Assembly (NCBI RefSeq): GCF_018728565.1 | Contig: NZ_JACSOI010000010.1 | Span: 85,727-149,726, forward strand | DNA length: 64,000 bases | From: Zobellia russellii | GTDB taxonomy: Bacteria > Bacteroidota > Bacteroidia > Flavobacteriales > Flavobacteriaceae | Direction of reading: 5' to 3' | Part shown: piece by piece, positions 6,678 through 15,700 of the stretch | How positions within the stretch are numbered: position 1 is the stretch's first letter | Layout of the letters: the number at the start of each line of letters is the position of its first letter | The notes under the pieces: model-generated | Databases searched by the model: none | What the model saw: only the letters and a program-made list of their open reading frames with translations | Told to the model about the DNA's origin: nothing | Made by a program: the position numbers and the translations under genes

Positions 6678-8738
6678 CTATTTTGCGATTTTCTTATAGA
6701 ATAAAGGTTTTTTGGTCATTAGCCACTTTAATTTTAACCCAATTTCAGTAAATTCAAAACCGGCAGCCGTGGCCGAAGCAATATTGCTATACTTCCCGTA
6801 AATGTTGCCGGTAAAACGTTTAGAAAATTTATGGGTTACACCGGCTTCAGCCCTAAAAATTACCGTATTAGGGTCTTCTTCTACTTGTTGCAAACCTGTA
6901 GCAGCACTCATCATATATTGGGTGTTCTTAGAAAAATCCCCTCTAAGGTCACCAAAAATCTCTACAGCTTGGTATTTTTCTGGACTAAAATATATAGTAG
7001 GTACTTGTTCCGCAAATGAGAGGTACTGATAATTAAGTCCAACTTTCAAGGCCGGTTTCTTCATCACGTTATAATATAATGAAGTAAATAAAAGGTTACG
7101 GGTATTATTGTCACTTTGGGTAGTGTGTATGGCCTGCGTATACCAACCCAAATTAAAATTAGTACCCAGGTTATAATTCAACCCAAAATGGTTCATGACA
7201 ATTTCCCGTTCAATTAGGTCTGCATTAAAGCTTTGAATTTCTCGTTTATAACCTAATTCCAGGTTTTGCAGTTTAAAAGGCTGCAATAATAGTTTAGCAT
7301 CTATTACGGGTTGGGAATAGGACTCAGAACCAAAACTGGATTTATTCAAACCTAATACCCCTTTAAATAATGTTTTAGGAAACAACTTGTAATCCAACCC
7401 TGCAGAAAGCACATGGGAGCTCGCCTTATTATCTGTAATGGAATTTGAGGTTGTTCTAAAGTTATATGATAAGTTGGTACTTAACTTTGTGGATAATGGT
7501 GCTGTGGCGGTGGTATTGGTTGAAAAAGTAACATTTTTACCATTATCAAAAGTATACGCAAGGTGTTCTTCTAGAGTAGGGGTAAAGGATATGTTCAACT
7601 TATCTATAAATCCTAAAGCGTCTTTTTGGTCTTTGAAAACTTTTAAGGTTCCAAATGCAGCTTTGTAAGCTGGAATTATACGATCAGCAGCAAAAAGTGC
7701 ATTGGCTTTACCTAGATTTCCATCAAAAGATGCACTGTCATTTTTTAAAATAGCATCGTAATTGGCGACACTCTTTTTTGGTGAGCCCGTATAAAGACCG
7801 TGCATAGCTTTTAAAGCATAAATCCAATTACGGTTCTTGTATTTGGTTTCTAATCCTTCTATTTCTGCTTTTGCCTTTACATATTTTTGGTTCCATATCA
7901 AGGCTTGAACATAACGGTCATACGTTTGCTCCTTTAACTTTTCATCATCAACTAACTCAACTTTTTGTTTGGCGGTCGTTGCTACAGTTAAAGCTTGTTT
8001 GTCATCTTCTGCTATATGTTCGGCAAGGGCAATTCCGTTTAGTGCGGTAATGGAATCTTTTTGAGAAGTAGCTAAACGCCTGTAAGTTAATTTTGCCTTT
8101 TCGGTACTTTTTGTAATTAAATAAAGGTTGGCAAGGTTAAGTAACGCATCTTTATCTTCGGGAAAATCAACAAATATTTCTTTTAAAAGCGTTTCTCCCT
8201 TTTTGTAATTCTGTTTGTTCACATAAGCATTGGCGTAGCCTAACCTCATATACTTTCTTGAAGTTTTAGCACTTGGGTTATCCGGTTGTATTTCTAAAGC
8301 CTTTTCTACCCATTGTAAAGCTTTTTCATATTTTTGGAGGTTACTCAGTGTATTGGCATATCCTAGAACGGCACCAAAGTTATCAGGATATTCTTTTACG
8401 AGTTGGGCATACAAAGGTTCTGCTTCTTTAAATTTTTTAGCCCAAAGGAAAGATTCGTTATAGTTTATTTGTATTTCAAAATCACCAGGATAATCTTCTA
8501 AAAGATTGGCGAACATTCCTGTAGATTTCTCAGGTTCTCCACTTAGACCAACTGCACGCCCATAACACAATAGAGCAGTTTTATTCGTTGGGTCATCTAT
8601 AAGGTAGTCTTTAAAAAAAGTTTCCGCTTGCTCAAAATCCCCTTTTTCCAACAGGGTAAATCCGGGTTGAAGCGGACTTTGTGCTATTCCATAGAGCGAT
8701 AATAACAGGAAGAAGCAGAATAATTTAAATTTAAACAT
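6678..8738 (-). CDS. TPR plus outer-membrane beta-barrel protein
   Basis: This 686-residue secreted protein has a signal peptide (MFKFKLFCFFLLLSLYGIAQ). A long helical region of tetratricopeptide repeats follows (about residues 22-370, with repeats such as NYNESFLWAKKFKEAEPLY). The last 290 residues are rich in alternating aromatic and polar residues and look like an outer-membrane beta-barrel. The same order, periplasmic TPR superhelix then porin, is found in exopolysaccharide exporters such as PelB, PgaA and BcsC, although this protein is shorter than those. It is transcribed alone, away from the STAS gene, with a -7 box TATCTTTG at 8765-8758. An exporter role is inferred from architecture and from the glycosidase, glycosyltransferase and flippase genes nearby. 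Confidence 0.82.
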   Translation of the reverse strand: MFKFKLFCFFLLLSLYGIAQSPLQPGFTLLEKGDFEQAETFFKDYLIDDPTNKTALLCYGRAVGLSGEPEKSTGMFANLLEDYPGDFEIQINYNESFLWAKKFKEAEPLYAQLVKEYPDNFGAVLGYANTLSNLQKYEKALQWVEKALEIQPDNPSAKTSRKYMRLGYANAYVNKQNYKKGETLLKEIFVDFPEDKDALLNLANLYLITKSTEKAKLTYRRLATSQKDSITALNGIALAEHIAEDDKQALTVATTAKQKVELVDDEKLKEQTYDRYVQALIWNQKYVKAKAEIEGLETKYKNRNWIYALKAMHGLYTGSPKKSVANYDAILKNDSASFDGNLGKANALFAADRIIPAYKAAFGTLKVFKDQKDALGFIDKLNISFTPTLEEHLAYTFDNGKNVTFSTNTTATAPLSTKLSTNLSYNFRTTSNSITDNKASSHVLSAGLDYKLFPKTLFKGVLGLNKSSFGSESYSQPVIDAKLLLQPFKLQNLELGYKREIQSFNADLIEREIVMNHFGLNYNLGTNFNLGWYTQAIHTTQSDNNTRNLLFTSLYYNVMKKPALKVGLNYQYLSFAEQVPTIYFSPEKYQAVEIFGDLRGDFSKNTQYMMSAATGLQQVEEDPNTVIFRAEAGVTHKFSKRFTGNIYGKYSNIASATAAGFEFTEIGLKLKWLMTKKPLFYKKIAK

Positions 8739-8757
8739 TAAAGTAGGGTTTTTACCA

Positions 8758-8765
8758 CAAAGATA
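8758..8765 (-). promoter_or_regulatory. -7 box TATCTTTG for the TPR/barrel gene
   Basis: The minus strand reads TATCTTTG, matching the Bacteroidota TAnnTTTG element, 20 bp upstream of the start codon at 8738. Confidence 0.65.
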
Positions 8766-8956
8766 TAACGCCCTTAAAACTGATTTATTGGTGTTCAGTG
8801 GATAAATGTTGAGAAAACCTTTTTCAGGGTTGGATACAATAAAAGTTTCTCATTTACAGTTATTTAAAGTCCATTAATAATGCTTTTAGGTCTATTAATA
8901 CCTATTATGTTATATATTGTACTACGAGCGAAAATTAACCTACAAAACTTTAAGAT

Positions 8957-9259
8957 ATGCCATTACAAATTACAGAAGCACGTGGAATATTCTGCATTCA
9001 TGGAAACTTGAACAGTACTAATGCAACTATTCTTATTCGTCACATTGGTAGATATTTGGGGTCGGATAAGCAGATAGTGCTCAACTTGGAACGTTTAAAA
9101 GGGATGGATGCGAACGGAGCAAACGCATTGAGGCAGTTTTATGATTATGCCATAAATAAGAATAGGCAAATCACAATTTTAGGAAAGACCAATGAAAATG
9201 TGCTTTCATCTTTACAAAAGATAAATTCCACTTACATTCTTGGGGCTAATCAAGCCTAG
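8957..9259 (+). CDS. STAS-domain protein (anti-anti-sigma-like)
   Basis: This 100-residue protein consists of one STAS domain. The core motif around the usual phosphorylation site reads KGMDANGANALRQF (Asp51, Ala52, Asn53, Gly54). In SpoIIAA-type proteins the matching stretch is DSSG and the second Ser is phosphorylated; here Asn occupies that place, so control by the classical Ser/Thr kinase is unlikely unless another residue serves. The gene stands alone between leftward genes of the polysaccharide locus and points right. STAS proteins also act as partner subunits in lipid and secretion systems, so a role as a binding subunit for a membrane component of this locus is possible. No anti-sigma kinase gene is seen in the window. 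Confidence 0.82.
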   Translation: MPLQITEARGIFCIHGNLNSTNATILIRHIGRYLGSDKQIVLNLERLKGMDANGANALRQFYDYAINKNRQITILGKTNENVLSSLQKINSTYILGANQA

Positions 9260-9324
9260 TTTTCTTATATGTAAATTTTGTTTGATTGAAAAAGTCGTGG
9301 TTTGACTTCATAAAATCGACTCTT

Positions 9325-10851
9325 TTACGGTTGGTTGTTTATGAAAATATGGTAAACGGGCTTTTTCTCACCATTATCGTCCAAAAGGCCAAAATGACGC
9401 TGGCGGACTTTTCGCCACGGTAACCGGCCAACAACCGATGTAGGAATATTTCTGAAATCATAGAGTGTCCATATCATATGGGACAAGTTCTCTTTTTCTA
9501 CTACGTTTTGAATCGTCTCCATATATTCCTTTTGCTTTTCGTCCGATCCAGTATAAGCGTTCCATATTCCGTCGTAGGAAGAATATCCATATTCTTGCAG
9601 TAGTAAAGGCTTATCGGCTATCTTGTCTTTTAAGGTTGTAAAGGCTTTTTCAAATTCTGGAGCTTCACGGTAATAGTGAAAAGAGACAATATCTAGCTTA
9701 TCCTGTAAGTTTGTTGCCGCTTCCGGACTAGACCACCCTATAGTTATAGCATGATTTGGATCTATTTTGCGAATACGTTCCACAGTCTGTTCCAACCATG
9801 CCAATACCTGTTCTTTCCCTCTAGATTCAAAATCCAGATCGGGTTCGTTTTTGACGTCCCAGGCAATTATTGCTCTATGGTCTTTTAAAGCATCTACAAC
9901 TTGCTCTACATGCCGGTTGGTCATTGTCCAATCATGAATACTGTAATTCCCATAGAAATCAAAAAGTGTAGGCATAATGTCCAATCCATTTTTCTCTGCT
10001 ATATCTAAGGTGAGTCTTACCTTTTCTATTTTTTCTTGGTCCACATATTCTTTACCAAAGGATTCGTAAGGAATAAAGATTCGTAAGCTGTTTACACCCA
10101 TTTTGGCCATGAGTTTAAAATCATGCTCGATAATAGAGTCGTTGAATTTTTTACCGAACATATCCCATGGAGTATCCTGTGGATAATAATTAATACCCTT
10201 AAAATGGAAGTTGTCTAGATTCTGAACCTGAGACTCTACGGCTTTGGGCTCTTCTGGTAAAGAGGTTTCCACCAACTGCCGTATTCTCCAAAAACCGTCT
10301 TCCAACAAAAGCATTACTTTGTAATCCGATAGCAGTTTTCGTTTGGTGACCAAGCTTTCATTATGATACACTTCTTCATAGGCTTCTACATTTTTATCCG
10401 TAAAAACTACAAGCTTTCCGTCTGTACTGTAAAATTCCAATTTAGGGTGATGTTCTAGCGTAGTGGTCTTTAAGGTAACCTTGTTTTTAAGGTTGAGGTC
10501 CGTGATTTTAAATAGCTCGGTACGCATACTATCCGTATAATAATCGGCTATGCCATAAGGCACATTGTTAGCATATGCTGCGTTGCGCACTTGCCAAGCA
10601 CTCATGTAATCTCTCTCAATTTCACCTAGTGTCTGTTCTTCCATGGGCCTACCTTCGTTCATCGCAACCTCCCACTTTATTTTTGGTAAATAGCTAGCGG
10701 AAATATCCTCATGCAAATGAAGCATTGAGGTACGGTCCGCACCCGTATTCAAATACGTCCACGCGCTACTGATGCCGAAAAGAATTAAACCGTTAAGGGC
10801 TAAAAACGTTACCAGCAGAAAAATGCGATATAAAGTTCTGTTTATTTTCAT
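9325..10851 (-). CDS. membrane-anchored GH5-like glycosidase
   Basis: This 508-residue protein has one N-terminal membrane segment (about residues 9-30). A roughly 170-residue domain follows (about 40-205), then a TIM-barrel glycoside hydrolase domain (about 212-500). The barrel shows the acid/base motif WDVKNEPD with Glu336 and a likely nucleophile Glu420 in LLQEYGYSS, as in clan GH-A families such as GH5 and GH2. It begins FKGINYYP, typical of these barrels. Substrate is unknown. The gene's start overlaps the end of the upstream lipoprotein gene by 4 bp (ATGA), so the two are translationally coupled. A glycosidase facing the periplasm fits a polysaccharide-secretion locus, where such enzymes trim or release polymer, as PelA and PslG do. 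The first domain is unassigned. Confidence 0.85.
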   Translation of the reverse strand: MKINRTLYRIFLLVTFLALNGLILFGISSAWTYLNTGADRTSMLHLHEDISASYLPKIKWEVAMNEGRPMEEQTLGEIERDYMSAWQVRNAAYANNVPYGIADYYTDSMRTELFKITDLNLKNKVTLKTTTLEHHPKLEFYSTDGKLVVFTDKNVEAYEEVYHNESLVTKRKLLSDYKVMLLLEDGFWRIRQLVETSLPEEPKAVESQVQNLDNFHFKGINYYPQDTPWDMFGKKFNDSIIEHDFKLMAKMGVNSLRIFIPYESFGKEYVDQEKIEKVRLTLDIAEKNGLDIMPTLFDFYGNYSIHDWTMTNRHVEQVVDALKDHRAIIAWDVKNEPDLDFESRGKEQVLAWLEQTVERIRKIDPNHAITIGWSSPEAATNLQDKLDIVSFHYYREAPEFEKAFTTLKDKIADKPLLLQEYGYSSYDGIWNAYTGSDEKQKEYMETIQNVVEKENLSHMIWTLYDFRNIPTSVVGRLPWRKVRQRHFGLLDDNGEKKPVYHIFINNQP

Positions 10852-12080
10852 TTTAGTTCTACTGATTTTGTTTTTGTTATTCCGGCCGTTTTTATCTTTA
10901 ACTCATAATTTCCCGGAGGGAAGAAATCCGGTGACAGCTCAAATTTTCCTTCACCCTGTATTGATGTGGTCCTTAGTACATCCAATACTTTTCCATCCGA
11001 ATTTTTGACCGTTAAGGACATTGGCATTCCATCCGGTACCAATTGATTCATGAAACTTTTTAGCGGCCCGATAATCAGGGTTCTGTAATTGTCCAAGAAG
11101 CGGATATCGTAATCGGTCACCGAAGCCTTAAAGGCAATTGTTACGGGTTTGCTCCTTGCTGCACCGGTAACAAAAGCTTCAACGGACCATGTGGCTTTAT
11201 GTTCAGGATGCAACAATCTTGCTTCCGCCTTTCCATTCAGGGTCGTACCCTGAGCTTTAAGTTTTGCTCCTTTATCGTCCGTAATGATAAAGGAAACCAA
11301 AGTACCTTCACTGGTAACATTACCAAAGGTGTCCCTGATAATATCGGTTCTGAAAGTAATGACTTGGTTTCCATCTGCATATTCATGGTTTCGCTCATAG
11401 AAAATAGTAAAGTCTACCGGATTTGCAGGATAGATAATGGTTGTAAATTCTTTGGAGTCCGTTTCATTGCATGCTGCGGAAATGAGCATACGACCGGATT
11501 GCTCTGGTGACCGTACCTTGGTCCATGCCATGAGGTTTTTAGAACGTAAGACTTTTTCCGATTGAATGTCTTGAAACTGAACTTTACTCAAAATGGCGGT
11601 ACTATCGTTTAGTGGATTGTCATATAAATCTGTGGCCACCATAACGAACATGGAGTAATCTTCAGGACCTGCCGTAAGGCTCCTTGGACCTAGATAAGAT
11701 TCTAAAAATGTACCTCTTTTGGTGTTCACCTGAATGTTTAACTTCCCGCTCATTTTCTCTTGGGAATTGGAAATTAATGACCAATAGCAAATACCCGATT
11801 TTTCATAGAAATTTTTGGGGACGTCAAATTCTAGGGTATCATCAGTATACGAAGCGTTTAGAAGGGTAGTTCCCACAGCATTTCTAAAGACCAAATGCGG
11901 ACTAACTTTTTCCGAAGCTTTAAATTTTAGGGAAAAAGGTTCTCCGGCGATAAAATTTTCTTTGTTTGTGAGCAGTTCAAAATGTGCATCTGCATCTTTT
12001 TTTACTTCTTCCGGTTCTTTTGAACACCCTAGAAATAGCATAATAACCAAAATACCAATATGTAGAAGGTGCGTTCTCAT
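10848..12080 (-). CDS. lipoprotein with Ig-like domains
   Basis: This 410-residue protein carries a lipoprotein signal with lipobox LFLGC and Cys19 as the acylated residue. The mature part is all-beta in appearance, with repeated segments of the kind seen in bacterial Ig-like or invasin/MG2-like domains (for example GTLVSFIITDDKGAKLKAQG and GKAEARLLHPEHKATWSVEA). It overlaps the upstream 1028-residue membrane protein gene and the downstream glycosidase gene by 4 bp each, so the three form one coupled transcription unit. It probably sits on the periplasmic face of a membrane, where it may hold the glycosidase and membrane protein together. No enzymatic motif is visible, and I do not recognise a named family for the whole protein. 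Confidence 0.75.
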   Translation of the reverse strand: MRTHLLHIGILVIMLFLGCSKEPEEVKKDADAHFELLTNKENFIAGEPFSLKFKASEKVSPHLVFRNAVGTTLLNASYTDDTLEFDVPKNFYEKSGICYWSLISNSQEKMSGKLNIQVNTKRGTFLESYLGPRSLTAGPEDYSMFVMVATDLYDNPLNDSTAILSKVQFQDIQSEKVLRSKNLMAWTKVRSPEQSGRMLISAACNETDSKEFTTIIYPANPVDFTIFYERNHEYADGNQVITFRTDIIRDTFGNVTSEGTLVSFIITDDKGAKLKAQGTTLNGKAEARLLHPEHKATWSVEAFVTGAARSKPVTIAFKASVTDYDIRFLDNYRTLIIGPLKSFMNQLVPDGMPMSLTVKNSDGKVLDVLRTTSIQGEGKFELSPDFFPPGNYELKIKTAGITKTKSVELK

Positions 12081-15000
12081 TTGGGATTCCCTATGTAACT
12101 GTTCAACTCAAATTTTAAATAGTCAAAACCATTTCCGGAATAAGGTTGGAGTTGGTCTTCCGCATGCGATGTATCTCTATCGGGAAAAAGTTTTTTACTG
12201 ATTTCCGAGTTGGGACTTCCGTTTACGAAACAATTTTCTAGGCTGCTGTTTATAAGTTTTATATCCGTTAAACAAGCGGGTTCATACTCAAAATAACGCT
12301 TTCTTTGAATTCGTACTCCATCGGTCAAGAACTCGTGTTCCACCCACAAAAGGTCTTTGTTTTCACCATAATAGGAAATCAAAAGTTGAGGGATGGTCAC
12401 TTCCTGTATGCCTGAATTAAACAGCGTCCCGCTAATTTTATCGCCTTCAAAAACCAACTCCTGTAGGCTTACCTGTTTGTATAGGTCTGTATTTGCAACA
12501 TTACCTGCACATTGTAAATTGAATTTAGTGGGTTGCTCTTCAAACGTCATAGGGGTAAACTGGTCAGGATTGAATGTAGGGGGTAAAGTATCCTTTGTAG
12601 ATGACCATGCGATACCTTCAAAATCTATCCTAAACGTAGTAGTTTCTTTAGGCATTAACTTATGTTTGGCTACGTCCTTGGCGTTGTACGTAGCCAATTC
12701 TTTGTTCAAGTCATTGTATAAAGTTCCTTTTATAACCACATCTGCAGGTACATGGTCTACATTTTGCAATTCGCCTATAATGCTATAACTCCCTTGGTAC
12801 TGCACTAGTTTGGCTTTGAGCACCTCAAGAACTGGTTGTTTCAATACATCTTCATGATGCGTTTGCTGGGTAGTTATTTTTCTCCTACCATGATTAAAGA
12901 AGGTAGTGTTGTTAGAAGTAAACAATTGGTCCGGAGGCAAATCATTATCCAATGAAGAGGGTTCTATATACCACTTGCCTTTCTGTTTTATAAGACTGTG
13001 GTAATAGTCTTTGTTTATACTTTCCAAAGGGGTAATCCATCTTGTAGCCGCTTTTACTCGTGCACTGGTATCGTTTTCCTGTAAAAATTCAATACCTAAT
13101 GAATCCAATTTGGCGTAAGAGCTAAGAATGCCATCTGTAACGGAAACCTCTAGCATGTATTGCGCAATGGTTTTTCCGCTATCGGGATTCAGAAATGAAT
13201 GAGCTTTATTGAACTCTTTAAAATCCAAGGCATCATAATAGGCTTCCACAACATTGGTAGGAGCTATTTGGTCTACATTTTTGATATAGAATAGGTAGAT
13301 ACCGTACCCAAGCACGATTAATAATATGAAGGCCCAAATGTGATTTATAACCACTAGTTTCTTTGGAAAATTTTTGTGCTCAATGGCATACTTCATAAAT
13401 TCTCCTTGAGGCAAAGCTTTTGCTTTTAACGCCCTGATCCATATCCATTGAATATTAATCACAAAAGCAATCAGTACAGTTAAAATGGGAATGATGCCCC
13501 ACATAACCTTTAACGCCACGTGCACATCTTCCTTGGGCATGATAGTTGGGAAGGGCGGAACGTTCAGCTTTTCCCAGACCATAATACCGTTTTCCAATTG
13601 TTGCAGTCGTTGCCATCCGCAGAAATAGAGAATGGGATCATAGAATTTATCGTTGGAAAAAATGTATTTCAGGTTGTATTTTTCGGGTACGGTCAAAAAT
13701 TGCTGTAATGAACCAATACCTTCTACGCCCCTAAATTTTGAATTTTCAAGACGTTCAATAGCTCTTGTGGTCAACTCGGGTAAACGCCGTGCAGAATGGT
13801 AATTTCCGTCTACGGTCATAGCTCTGGTCTGCGCAGATAACCATGCCATTTGATCTCCGAATCCCAAGGGTAGATAGCGCCAATGGTCATGTGAATCCTG
13901 ACTCAAGAAATTAACAATAGGCTGCATCTTTATTTTCTGGGGTTGCGATGGTCTAAAATAACCCAAGCTCATAGTGAAAATAACCATGAACAAGATACCG
14001 CCCATAATGACGCCACCAAGAATACGGTGGTAAACGCGTCCCCAATTTTCTTGAATACGGTCTTTTAGGTCTCCTTCAACCATACGGTAGGCAAACTCCC
14101 CAAAAAGGGGCAATGCCATTATGGTCGCCCAGAGTGTAAAACGGTCCAATGTCAAAATATTAAAAGCAGTTTCACCCAACAGTATTAGGGGAAGAGGTGT
14201 TGTTCCTCCCGTTCCCAAGAGTGTAAGTGCGGAAAAGGATAAACCAAAAAAGATGTATCGCCTGCTGTAATATCTATAGAATAGAAAAGGTAGGATAAAC
14301 GTTAAAATCCCCCAAGGGATAACAAAAAACACGAGTCCGGATGAAGTAACCTCAAGAAAATTATCACGGGAACCATGTGGTATGGGTACTTGGGTAATCG
14401 GGTTTTTCTTTGAATTTATCCAGTAGGGCAGGATACAGGTAACGATAAGTACTAAGGAGGAAAATCCAAAAATAACTATTCTCCAAAAGCACTTTTTAAA
14501 TTGTTTGAAAAAGACCCAAAAACGAACTTCCTTAAAACTATTTACCTGATCTCTGGCAGAATCCATTACAGCCATCCCCAGAAGCGGGAATATGAAAAAA
14601 ACCATACCGAATATTGGAGTAACATGATGAGAAGTTACGGTTACCGCAATTAACGACAGACTGGTGGCTATGTATCTGGATTTTCCGGTTTTTACCCATA
14701 GATATATCTCTGGTAAGGAGTGTAGAAGCACCGATAAACCAACGATACTGGGCAATTGACCAAAAATATGAAGTGTTTCCACAAACGTAGAAGAAAATAC
14801 GGCTAGAAGCGCTGTGTACCCGGCAATTTTCCTGTCTCCGGTCATGAGAAGCCCAAACCTATAGGCGCCGGTAATAAAAAGGATAATGCCAACCAATGCT
14901 ACGCTGAACATTCCAAATTTGAGTCCGCCAATATAAGATAAGATTCCAATAGACTGATGTACGAGTGGAGGATAGGCCTGTACCGTAAAACCTGTATACC

Positions 15001-15163
15001 AACGGTAATCCCAAGGTTCAAACCAACTATTGGCATAATGGTCCGCAAAAAATAGATGAATCAAAGCATCATAGGTAGTCTCAAGGGTAAAGAAGATACT
15101 AGACCCGTGAAAAGCGATACCTATGACCAGTGCTAAGATTAATAAAACATTGGTGCGTTGCAT
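12077..15163 (-). CDS. large polytopic membrane protein, PTPS-related/GT-C-like
   Basis: This 1028-residue protein has about 11-13 hydrophobic segments in its first 620 residues and a soluble C-terminal region (about 630-1028). The first loop after TM1 holds an acidic motif (TYDALIHLFFADHYANSW) and then GFTVQAYPPL. This layout is shared with the '6-pyruvoyl-tetrahydropterin synthase-related' membrane family and with GT-C glycosyltransferases, in which an early-loop Asp is catalytic. The C-terminal part has no recognised fold; a segment around residues 650-740 resembles NTF2-like regions. It heads the leftward lipoprotein-glycosidase unit. It may transfer or polymerise sugar on the periplasmic side. 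That function is inferred, and the pterin name reflects database history rather than likely activity. Confidence 0.72.
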   Translation of the reverse strand: MQRTNVLLILALVIGIAFHGSSIFFTLETTYDALIHLFFADHYANSWFEPWDYRWYTGFTVQAYPPLVHQSIGILSYIGGLKFGMFSVALVGIILFITGAYRFGLLMTGDRKIAGYTALLAVFSSTFVETLHIFGQLPSIVGLSVLLHSLPEIYLWVKTGKSRYIATSLSLIAVTVTSHHVTPIFGMVFFIFPLLGMAVMDSARDQVNSFKEVRFWVFFKQFKKCFWRIVIFGFSSLVLIVTCILPYWINSKKNPITQVPIPHGSRDNFLEVTSSGLVFFVIPWGILTFILPFLFYRYYSRRYIFFGLSFSALTLLGTGGTTPLPLILLGETAFNILTLDRFTLWATIMALPLFGEFAYRMVEGDLKDRIQENWGRVYHRILGGVIMGGILFMVIFTMSLGYFRPSQPQKIKMQPIVNFLSQDSHDHWRYLPLGFGDQMAWLSAQTRAMTVDGNYHSARRLPELTTRAIERLENSKFRGVEGIGSLQQFLTVPEKYNLKYIFSNDKFYDPILYFCGWQRLQQLENGIMVWEKLNVPPFPTIMPKEDVHVALKVMWGIIPILTVLIAFVINIQWIWIRALKAKALPQGEFMKYAIEHKNFPKKLVVINHIWAFILLIVLGYGIYLFYIKNVDQIAPTNVVEAYYDALDFKEFNKAHSFLNPDSGKTIAQYMLEVSVTDGILSSYAKLDSLGIEFLQENDTSARVKAATRWITPLESINKDYYHSLIKQKGKWYIEPSSLDNDLPPDQLFTSNNTTFFNHGRRKITTQQTHHEDVLKQPVLEVLKAKLVQYQGSYSIIGELQNVDHVPADVVIKGTLYNDLNKELATYNAKDVAKHKLMPKETTTFRIDFEGIAWSSTKDTLPPTFNPDQFTPMTFEEQPTKFNLQCAGNVANTDLYKQVSLQELVFEGDKISGTLFNSGIQEVTIPQLLISYYGENKDLLWVEHEFLTDGVRIQRKRYFEYEPACLTDIKLINSSLENCFVNGSPNSEISKKLFPDRDTSHAEDQLQPYSGNGFDYLKFELNSYIGNPK

Positions 15164-15469
15164 TCCTGAATAATTGTCAGAAAATATAACATTATAATGC
15201 TATTAATATTGTATTTCGTCGATGGTATTGCTTGTCTATTGCTTTAAGCCATTCATCTACGGTTAAGTGTAGATGGACTTTTATAGGTCTAAATTAAGGT
15301 AGATTGACTGAAATTTGTTTTAAAAAAAACGGCCTATCTAAAGCCATTAAAGAACTGTTTTAGTTTCTAATTATTGATTTTAAAGGGTTCTATAACAGAC
15401 GTTAGAGGGCATCCTAGGAATAAATCATTAATACTCTAATGAAATATGAAGGTTCTGCTTTTGCATGTA

Positions 15470-15487
15470 CATTTTATCGATAAAATG
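15470..15487. promoter_or_regulatory. perfect 18-bp palindrome CATTTTATCGATAAAATG
   Basis: The sequence is its own exact reverse complement, centred at 15478/15479, as expected for a dimeric repressor or activator site. It lies 214 bp upstream of the flippase start and 307 bp upstream of the large membrane protein start. The left half recurs at 15511. The binding protein is unknown. Confidence 0.55.
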
Positions 15488-15510
15488 CCGATTAGTTCTA
15501 TGAAATGCTA

Positions 15511-15528
15511 CATTTTATCGATTATAAG
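15511..15528. promoter_or_regulatory. second copy of the ATTTTATCGAT motif
   Basis: CATTTTATCGATTATAAG repeats the left 12 bases of the palindrome at 15470 with a degenerate right half, 41 bp downstream. The matching GTTCT-to-ATCGAT context of both copies suggests a tandem duplication of about 41-43 bp. Confidence 0.5.
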
Positions 15529-15700
15529 TTTAATCCTACAATAATCTTATAAAATTCCGTTTAGGTATCAAGCTTATATTTTGAACAAAATATTGCTGCT
15601 ACATATTTGAATCCCAGATAGCTATATATTTTAAATACTAAAAATGTTCAAGAAAGCACATAATAAAATAAATACAGCATAAACTAAGACCACACCAACT

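Larger units (their letters stand above)
15164..15700. promoter_or_regulatory. divergent regulatory region of the polysaccharide locus
   Basis: These 537 bp separate the leftward and rightward halves of the polysaccharide locus and hold no convincing gene. They contain a hairpin with arms CATCTAC and GTAGATG (near 15254-15275), and two copies of a motif containing ACATTTTATCGAT about 41 bp apart (listed separately). No exact TAnnTTTG box was found close to either start codon. Confidence 0.6.

Noticed and set aside
11815..12201. Rightward frame over the lipoprotein and membrane protein genes
   Set aside because: It lies across the coupled overlap of two convincing genes on the other strand and has no recognisable domain.
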